Shown: piece after piece, positions 33,183 to 39,201 of the stretch
Layout: every line of letters starts with the position of its first letter
Position numbering within the stretch: position 1 is the stretch's first letter
Assembly: GCA_015232825.1 (NCBI GenBank)
Contig: JADFYY010000007.1
Span: forward strand, 1-39,201
Direction of reading: 5' to 3'
Source: Magnetococcales bacterium
Lineage (GTDB): Bacteria > Pseudomonadota > Magnetococcia > Magnetococcales > Magnetaquicoccaceae
DNA: 39,201 nucleotides
Position numbers and translations under genes: made by a program
Notes under the pieces: model-generated
Database searches by the model: none
What the model saw: the letters and a program-made list of their open reading frames with translations, nothing else
What the model was told of the DNA's origin: nothing

Positions 33183-35399
33183 TCAAAGAAAGGTATAAGG
33201 ATCCACGTCGATTTCTACCTGAATATGTTTTGTCGTTAACTCTTCGGCCAAACGCATCACCTCACCCAAGGCACGATGAAGCCGTCCCCCCTCTTTTTCC
33301 TTGATCAAAACCTGCCAACGATAACGGTTGCGCAATTTGGATAAAGGCGCGGGAGCCGGTCCCAAAAACTCGACATCCCCACTCACCGGTAAACTGGCTT
33401 TCAACGTTTGACAATAAAAATCCCCTTCGAGTTTCACCGTGCTGGAAAAACGCAACAACGCCAAACGGCGAAATGGCGGGTATCCAGCCTGACGCCGAAA
33501 AGTCATTTCAATGGGCGCAAAAGATGCTGGATTGTTGTTGGCCGCATTCAATGCATAATGATTGGGATCAAAGGTCTGAATGATGGCCTGTCCCAAATGA
33601 TCCTCCCGTCCTGCCCGTCCCGCCACCTGAGTCACCAGTTGAAAAGTCCGTTCTGCCGCACGAAAATCGGGTTGACACAACGAGGTTTCAGCCTGCACCA
33701 CGCCTACCAGAGAAAGTCCGGGAAAATGATGTCCCTTGGCCGTCATCTGCGTGCCAATCAGAATGTCCAAACGACGATGCAAAAAGCCATCCAAAGTCTC
33801 CTGCAACCGTTGTCCAGAGGAGACGCTATCTCGATCCAAACGGGCGATGCGGGCTTGTGGAAAGGCTGCACGACTCTCCTCTTCCAAACGTTGGGTGCCT
33901 GGACCAAAATGAAACAGACTCAGTTGGCCGCATCCTGGACAGATATCCAAGGGTTCTTGGCTAAAATCGCAATAATGGCACAGCATCCGCGCCTTTGCAG
34001 TGGCGGCGTGCTTATGCAAGGTGAGTGTGACCGAACAGTTGGGACAATTGAGAGCCTGTCCACAACGATAACACAAAAGTGATGGCGCAAAACCGCGTCG
34101 ATTGAGAAACAATAAAACCTGACGTCCGGCCTCCAAAGTTGCGGTAATGGCCGCATGCAAAGGTGGGCTGATCAGGCCATCCCGACCCATGGCCTGACGC
34201 ATGGCCGGATCTCGCAAACAAATGGCTTCCATGGAAGGGGTGGCACCGCCTCCCACTCGTTGGGTCAAGAGCAAATGTCTGAAACGGCCCCGTTCCACAT
34301 TGGCCAGTGACTCCATAGAAGGGGTGGCACTGCCTAAAATCAACACGGCTTCGGTACGTTGAGCCCGTACTGTGGCCATGTCTCGTCCCTGATAAGGCAC
34401 CCCTCCTTCTTGTTTATAGGAGGGATCATGCTCTTCGTCCACGATCACCAATCCCAAATCGGCAAACGGGGCGAACACGGCACTTCTGGCTCCAACGGCC
34501 AGTCTCGCCTGACCATTGCGCACCCGTTGCCAATGTTCCAGACGTTGCATCTGGGTCAACCCAGAGTGCAGCACAGCCAAGGTTTCGGGGAAACGGGCTT
34601 TAAGGCGGTGGATCATCTGCGAGGTCAGAGCAATTTCCGGCACCAGCAGCAGAGCCTGACGTCCCAGTTCCAGACAGCGTTGAATGGCCTGCAAATAGAC
34701 CTCGGTCTTGCCACTGCCGGTGACCCCTTCCAGAAGAAAGGGGGTGAAATGACGAGTTTCGAGTGCCTGACGTAAGGTCTGGACACAGTTTTCCTGTTCC
34801 CTAGTCAGAATGGGAGTGGTGGTAGGAGCAGGGCGTATCTCTTGGTCTGGGATAGGAGGTGTCTGAATGTTTTGCGCGTGCCAAGTTGACACCAAGGTGA
34901 TCAACCCACGTTTTTGCAAGGCATTTAAGTTGGCGATCAACCCTTTGCGGCCAAAATCTCCTGCTAGGGTCTCTTCGCTGAGTCCATTGTGTTTGCTTTG
35001 GATGCGGGTGGCCAACGGCATCAGGGGATCAGGCAGTGAACCGATCTCCTGGCCTTCTTGCCAGATTGCACGACGTTTACGTTTGAATTCAAGCCGTCCC
35101 GGCAAGACCACTGTGGCCACGGAGCCGATGGAGCGCAGATAATAACGCGACATCCAATCGAGCAGATAGAGCAGATCCGCTCCCAACAACGGGGTCTCTC
35201 CCAGCGTATCGGCAATCTCTAAGATTTTGCCCTCTTTCCAGGTTGGTTCAGTGGTGATTTCCCACACCACCCCGGTACGATAGCTGTGGGCCACTGGAAC
35301 CAATACCAGAAAGCCCGGTGCAACCGTCATTCCGTCTGGCACACCATAGGTAAACAAACTGCGTTTAGGTATGGGCAGGGCAACTTGAACAAATAACAC
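33183..35399 (-). CDS. priA: primosomal replication restart helicase PriA
   Basis: Superfamily 2 3'-5' helicase of 738 residues that reloads the replisome at stalled forks. The N-terminal 3'-DNA-binding domain shows VALPIPKRSLFTYGVPDG. Walker A is GVTGSGKTEVYLQ at 225-237, Walker B VDEEHD at 320-325, and GSATPSMES at 356-364 is motif III. Eight zinc-binding cysteines occur at 443, 446, 452, 455, 474, 477, 487 and 490. Motif VI region GRAGREDHLGQAIIQT is present near the C-terminus. It is preceded by the lipoprotein gene (17 bp) and followed by def, so the three probably form one unit. Confidence 0.96.
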   Translation of the reverse strand: MLFVQVALPIPKRSLFTYGVPDGMTVAPGFLVLVPVAHSYRTGVVWEITTEPTWKEGKILEIADTLGETPLLGADLLYLLDWMSRYYLRSIGSVATVVLPGRLEFKRKRRAIWQEGQEIGSLPDPLMPLATRIQSKHNGLSEETLAGDFGRKGLIANLNALQKRGLITLVSTWHAQNIQTPPIPDQEIRPAPTTTPILTREQENCVQTLRQALETRHFTPFLLEGVTGSGKTEVYLQAIQRCLELGRQALLLVPEIALTSQMIHRLKARFPETLAVLHSGLTQMQRLEHWQRVRNGQARLAVGARSAVFAPFADLGLVIVDEEHDPSYKQEGGVPYQGRDMATVRAQRTEAVLILGSATPSMESLANVERGRFRHLLLTQRVGGGATPSMEAICLRDPAMRQAMGRDGLISPPLHAAITATLEAGRQVLLFLNRRGFAPSLLCYRCGQALNCPNCSVTLTLHKHAATAKARMLCHYCDFSQEPLDICPGCGQLSLFHFGPGTQRLEEESRAAFPQARIARLDRDSVSSGQRLQETLDGFLHRRLDILIGTQMTAKGHHFPGLSLVGVVQAETSLCQPDFRAAERTFQLVTQVAGRAGREDHLGQAIIQTFDPNHYALNAANNNPASFAPIEMTFRRQAGYPPFRRLALLRFSSTVKLEGDFYCQTLKASLPVSGDVEFLGPAPAPLSKLRNRYRWQVLIKEKEGGRLHRALGEVMRLAEELTTKHIQVEIDVDPYTFL

Positions 35400-35416
35400 G
35401 CAAGAATCTGCTCTCT

Positions 35417-35959
35417 CTAAGGACGTGCGATCTGAGCCTTTTTGCGAATCGCCTTTTCGATTTGACGGGCGGTTTCTGCGTCAGACGGCGCATCGGTCCA
35501 GTTGCCATCCCGTTGTTGCGATTGCTTGAGTACCACCACCTTGACATCCCCATAAGGAGCTTGACCGGAAAGGCGGATGTTCAGGCGATATCGGGAGGTG
35601 GCGTCATTGGGATCGGTTTTCCAGTCTGTGGAGACAAAGCCCCCTTCCCGATTGGAAACCTGGATCGGCAATTCCATGACGACGTCTAGTGTGCCAGCAA
35701 AGAGTTTCTCCAGGCGGATCTGCTCTTGGGTCTGTTTGGTGCCACTGCCCCCACCAAAACCGAAGATACTTTCTTGTCCCAACAATTCGGCAGACGAGTT
35801 GTCCCGGCCTTCCAGGGCATCCTCACGCGCCTTTTTTTGACCAAATTTGGCAAATTTTTGGTCTTCTAAAGTGTTTGGACTGTTCCATAAATTACCGGAA
35901 CACCCGCCAATTCCCAAGGTCAGTATGGTTACGGCTACGGTCAAAAAGTTTGCTTTCAT
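35417..35959 (-). CDS. DUF3576-type outer-membrane lipoprotein
   Basis: From the ATG at 35957-35959 the protein has 180 residues and a lipoprotein signal peptide: a Lys, then LTVAVTILTLGIGGC with the acylated cysteine at 20. The mature part contains FGFGGGSG, LEKLFAGTLDVVMELPI and GGFVSTDWKTDPNDATSRYRLNIRLSG, which I associate with DUF3576 proteins of proteobacteria. The function is unknown; an envelope role is assumed. An AAGGG ribosome site lies 9 nt before this ATG. The longer open frame to 36040 would place a hydrophilic stretch before the signal peptide and is rejected. It precedes priA and is divergent from hsdR. Confidence 0.82.
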   Translation of the reverse strand: MKANFLTVAVTILTLGIGGCSGNLWNSPNTLEDQKFAKFGQKKAREDALEGRDNSSAELLGQESIFGFGGGSGTKQTQEQIRLEKLFAGTLDVVMELPIQVSNREGGFVSTDWKTDPNDATSRYRLNIRLSGQAPYGDVKVVVLKQSQQRDGNWTDAPSDAETARQIEKAIRKKAQIARP

Positions 35960-36087
35960 GGTGGTCAACCCTTCGTTTGCCGGATGGAATGTGCAAAAAT
36001 CGTATGGTAACATTAAACAGATCCGGTTGACCATTCTCAATCAATCATCAAACAGAATTTTCAATTCGGCATCTTGGAACTGGATTT

Positions 36088-39060
36088 ATGGCGACATCAG
36101 AACACCAAATCGAGCAAGACCTCATCGGCAAGCTGGGTGAGCTTAAATACACCGTTCGCCCCGACATCCGCGACCGCGCCGCGCTGGAGGCCAACTTCCG
36201 CGTCAAGTTCGAGGCCCTCAACCGGGTCAAGCTCACCGAAGGCGAATTCACGCGCCTCTTGGATAGCGTCACCACGACCGATGTTTTCAATGCCGCTCTG
36301 ATGCTGCGCAGCATTAACGCCTTTGAACGGGATGATGGCACCCCGCTCAATTATACGCTCGTCAACATCAAGGATTGGTGCAAGAACGACTTCGAGGTGG
36401 TCAACCAGCTTCGCATCAACAACCACAGCAGCCATCACCGCTACGACATGATGCTGCTCATCAATGGTGTGCCAGTGGTGCAGATCGAGATGAAAACTCT
36501 CTCTGTCAGCCCACGCCGCGCCATGCAGCAGATCGTCGATTACAAGAACGATCCAGGCAACGGTTATGGCAACACGCTGCTGTGCTTCATCCAGATCTTC
36601 ATCGTCAGCAACCGCACCGATACTTGGTACTTCGCCAACAACAACACACGACACTTCAACTTCAACGCCGACGAGCGTTTTTTGCCCGTTTACCAGTTCG
36701 CGGACCCAGACAACAAGAAGATCATCCATCTCGATGCCTTTGCCGAGAAGTTCCTTACCAAATGCACCCTGGGCGAGATGGTCAGCCGCTATATGGTGCT
36801 GGTGGCCAGCGAGCAAAAGCTGGTGATGATGCGGCCCTATCAGATCTATGCCGTGCGCGCCATCGTAGACTGCATCCATCAACGCTGCGGCAACGGTTAT
36901 ATCTGGCACACCACCGGCAGCGGCAAGACGCTCACCTCGTTCAAGGCCTCCACGCTGCTCAAGGACAACCCGGACATCGACAAATGCCTGTTCGTGGTGG
37001 ACCGTAAAGATCTCGACCGCCAGACCCGTGAGGAGTTCAATCGCTTCCAGGAAGGCTGCGTCGAAGAGAATACCAATACCGAGGCCCTGGTGCGTCGGTT
37101 GCTCTCGGACGGCTATGCCGACAAGGTCATTGTCACCACCATCCAGAAGCTAGGTCTGGCACTCGATGGCACGAACAGGCGCAACTATGTGGAGCGTCTG
37201 AAGCCGCTGCGCGACCAGCGTATGGTCTTCATTTTCGATGAATGCCACCGCTCCCAGTTTGGTGAGAACCACAAGGCCATCAAGGAGTTCTTTCCCAACG
37301 CCCAGTTGTTCGGCTTTACCGGCACGCCCATTTTTGAGAAAAACGCTTCCTATAAGCAATTCCAGGACCAGCAGGGATCGTTCAGGACTACGGAAGAGAT
37401 CTTCCAGAAACAACTGCATGCCTACACCATCACCCATGCTATCGAAGACCGCAACGTCCTGCGCTTTCATATCGATTACTACAAGCCAGAGGGCAACAAC
37501 CCGCCCAAACCCAGTGAAGCCCTGGCCAAGGAAAAGGTGATTGAAACCATCTTCGCCAAGCATGACGCCGCCACCAGTGGCCGCAAATTCAACGCCGTAC
37601 TGGCCACCGCCAGCATCAACGACGCCATCGCCTATTTTGATGCGTTCCAACGGATGCAGGCCGACAGGCGGACCGAAGACCCGGAATTCAAACCGTTGCA
37701 CATCGCCTGCGTCTTTTCACCGCCCGCCGAAGGCAACAAGGACGTGGCGCAGATTCAAGAAGACCTGCCGCAGGAAAAAAGCGATAACGAACAAGATCCA
37801 GAGGGCAAAAAGGCCGCACTCATCCGCATCATCGCTGATTACAACACCCGCTACGGCACCAACCACCGCATGGCCGATTTCGACCTCTACTACCAGGATG
37901 TGCAAAAGCGCATCAAAGACCAGCAATACCCCAATGCCGACCTGCCTCACGCGCAGAAGATCGATCTGACCCTAGTCGTGGACATGCTGCTCACCGGCTT
38001 TGACTCCAAATACCTCAACACCTTGTATGTTGATAAGAACCTCAAGCACCATGGACTCATTCAAGCGTTTTCGCGCACCAACCGCGTACTCAACGACAGC
38101 AAGCCCTATGGCAACATCCTCGATTTTCGCCAGCAGCAAGTGCCGGTGGAAGAGGCCATTACCCTGTTCTCCGGCGAGAAGATCGACAACCCGCGCGAAA
38201 TCTGGCTGGTGGACGCCGCCCCCAAGGTCATCGACAAGCTTGGGGCCGCCACGCAGCAACTGGAAGATTTCCTGCGCTCGCAGGGCCTGGAGGCCAAGCC
38301 TGAAGAAGTGGCCAACCTCAAGGGCGATGCGGCGCGCAGCCAGTTTGTCAACCTGTTCAAAGAGGTGCAGCGTCTGGCCACCCAGCTCGACCAGTACACA
38401 GATCTTTCTGCGGAACAGAAAAAACAGATTGACACCATTGTCCCGCCCGATACCCTGCAAGGCTTCCGTGCCCAGTACCTGGAAACCGCCCGTCAACTTA
38501 AGAAAAAGCAGGACAAGAGCAACACCGCCCCCGAAGTGCAGCAGCTTGATTTCGAGTTCGTCCTTTTTGCCAGTGCCGTCATCGATTATGATTATATCAT
38601 GGGTCTCATCGCCCGGATGACTCAGCCTGGCAGACGCACCATGAGCCGTGATCAGTTGATCGGCCTCATCCAGTCGGATGCCAAATTTCTGGACGAACGC
38701 GACGACATCGCCGACTACATCCGTAGCCTGCCAGTAGGACAGGCACTGGACGAAAAAGCCATTCGCGAAGGTTTTGATCGTTTCAAGGCAGAGAAAAAAA
38801 CGCAGGCCATCATCGATCTGGCCGCCCGCCACGGGCTGGAGGCGCAAGCCCTGCAAGGCTTTGTCGATACGGTGCTGCGCCGCCACATCTTCGACGGCGA
38901 ACGCCTCTCCGAGATCTTTGCTCCTCTGGAGTTGGGCTGGAAAGTGCGCACCAAAGCCGAACTGAAACTCATGGACGAACTCGCGCCCTTGCTGCACAAG
39001 CTGGCCCAGGGGCGGGAGATTGCGGGGCTGGCTGCGTATGAAGAGGAGCGCACGGCATGA
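36088..39060 (+). CDS. hsdR: type I restriction endonuclease, R (translocase/nuclease) subunit
   Basis: The 990-residue HsdR motor translocates DNA and cuts it. The N-terminal nuclease has Asp120 (HHRYDMMLLING), Glu134 and Lys136 (VVQIEMK), followed by the QxxxY-type element QQIVDYK. The helicase core has Walker A HTTGSGKT at 274-281, FVVDRKDLD, the DECH box at 384-387 (FIFDECHRSQFG), GFTGTPIF and a late motif FSRTNRV. It resembles the EcoR124/EcoprrI group. The stop overlaps the hsdS start by 4 bp. The sequence is clearly more GC-rich with long C-ending codon runs than the priA-lipoprotein side, consistent with horizontal gain. No frameshift is seen, so it appears intact. Confidence 0.95.
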   Translation: MATSEHQIEQDLIGKLGELKYTVRPDIRDRAALEANFRVKFEALNRVKLTEGEFTRLLDSVTTTDVFNAALMLRSINAFERDDGTPLNYTLVNIKDWCKNDFEVVNQLRINNHSSHHRYDMMLLINGVPVVQIEMKTLSVSPRRAMQQIVDYKNDPGNGYGNTLLCFIQIFIVSNRTDTWYFANNNTRHFNFNADERFLPVYQFADPDNKKIIHLDAFAEKFLTKCTLGEMVSRYMVLVASEQKLVMMRPYQIYAVRAIVDCIHQRCGNGYIWHTTGSGKTLTSFKASTLLKDNPDIDKCLFVVDRKDLDRQTREEFNRFQEGCVEENTNTEALVRRLLSDGYADKVIVTTIQKLGLALDGTNRRNYVERLKPLRDQRMVFIFDECHRSQFGENHKAIKEFFPNAQLFGFTGTPIFEKNASYKQFQDQQGSFRTTEEIFQKQLHAYTITHAIEDRNVLRFHIDYYKPEGNNPPKPSEALAKEKVIETIFAKHDAATSGRKFNAVLATASINDAIAYFDAFQRMQADRRTEDPEFKPLHIACVFSPPAEGNKDVAQIQEDLPQEKSDNEQDPEGKKAALIRIIADYNTRYGTNHRMADFDLYYQDVQKRIKDQQYPNADLPHAQKIDLTLVVDMLLTGFDSKYLNTLYVDKNLKHHGLIQAFSRTNRVLNDSKPYGNILDFRQQQVPVEEAITLFSGEKIDNPREIWLVDAAPKVIDKLGAATQQLEDFLRSQGLEAKPEEVANLKGDAARSQFVNLFKEVQRLATQLDQYTDLSAEQKKQIDTIVPPDTLQGFRAQYLETARQLKKKQDKSNTAPEVQQLDFEFVLFASAVIDYDYIMGLIARMTQPGRRTMSRDQLIGLIQSDAKFLDERDDIADYIRSLPVGQALDEKAIREGFDRFKAEKKTQAIIDLAARHGLEAQALQGFVDTVLRRHIFDGERLSEIFAPLELGWKVRTKAELKLMDELAPLLHKLAQGREIAGLAAYEEERTA

Positions 39061-39201
39061 GCGGGAACGAGAAGCACCCTTTGGTGCCACGGCTGCGGTT
39101 TGCGGAGTTTCGGGAAGGGGGGGAGTGGGAAAGAAAGCCACTAGGAGAGTTGGGCGATGTATTGATGTGCAAAAGAATTTTTGCGGATGAGACTAACGAT
39201 A
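39057..39201 (+). CDS. hsdS: type I restriction specificity subunit HsdS (5' end, cut by window)
   Basis: The ATG at 39057 overlaps the hsdR stop (ATGA). The 48 visible residues contain VPRLRFAEFREGGEWERKPL and VLMCKRIFADETND, a classic HsdS N-terminus leading into the first target-recognition domain. HsdS reads the DNA target for both methylation and cleavage. The gene continues past base 39201. No hsdM precedes it within the window, so the methylase must lie downstream or elsewhere. Confidence 0.88.
   Translation, partial: MSGNEKHPLVPRLRFAEFREGGEWERKPLGELGDVLMCKRIFADETND

Noticed and set aside
37972-39141. A 389-codon open frame on the minus strand
   Set aside because: It is the antisense shadow of hsdR, which has complete family motifs; high GC third positions produce such frames.
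1-39201. CRISPR arrays, tRNA and rRNA genes
   Set aside because: No regularly spaced direct repeats and no recognisable tRNA or rRNA sequence were found on reading both strands.

Overview
The window looks like chromosomal DNA of a Gram-negative proteobacterium. Supporting families are an RpoH-type sigma factor, a PlsC acyltransferase, a DUF3576-type lipoprotein, a nonulosonic-acid/flagellin-glycosylation cluster and a tusA-dsrE2 sulfur-relay pair. That mix, together with many orphan PD-(D/E)XK (Rpn, DUF3782-like) genes and TPR glycosyltransferases, resembles sulfur-oxidising magnetotactic cocci (Magnetococcales). This is an inference from gene families only; no magnetosome, rRNA or tRNA gene is present.

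Layout. Positions 1-6764: the tail of an unrecognised gene, rpoH (-) divergent from plsC (+), an orphan gene, a DUF262 gene followed by the stump of its usual ATPase partner and other debris, then a hybrid histidine kinase and rsmA packed 1 nt apart on the minus strand. Positions 6765-7908: an AT-rich spacer with a good sigma70-type promoter, an ArcA/TorR-like response regulator and a hairpin. Positions 7937-18408: a surface-glycosylation block. It holds a giant TPR/GT9-like glycosyltransferase made of two tandem copies (-), and a rightward run of a MAF/DUF115 transferase, a LegC-like aminotransferase, a NeuD/PglD-like acyltransferase and a PtmE-like CBS-nucleotidyltransferase. A compact AAA ATPase + TOPRIM-like pair, probably a phage-defence module, sits between the two halves and overlaps the start of the giant glycosyltransferase gene. 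A strong bidirectional terminator closes the block.

Positions 18414-22627: aspartate aminotransferase (-), cysS-rlmB (overlapping) and a coiled-coil DUF3782-like nuclease. Positions 22628-26237 form a decay zone: two Rpn-type nucleases with DUF4351-like tails pointing away from each other, fragments of a metal-dependent hydrolase gene, a small membrane protein, the inner part of an IS66 element, and a 220-bp element with 30-bp terminal inverted repeats resembling a MITE. Positions 26238-31030: an arginine operon transcribed argD-argF-argG-argH. Positions 31144-31858: tusA-dsrE2. Positions 32050-35959: a membrane-anchored hypothetical protein, and lipoprotein-priA-def (-). Positions 36088-39201: hsdR and the start of hsdS of a type I restriction system, visibly more GC-rich than its surroundings.

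The most interesting parts are the AAA/TOPRIM pair, the broken DUF262/ATPase module, and the mobile debris between 22.6 and 26.2 kb.
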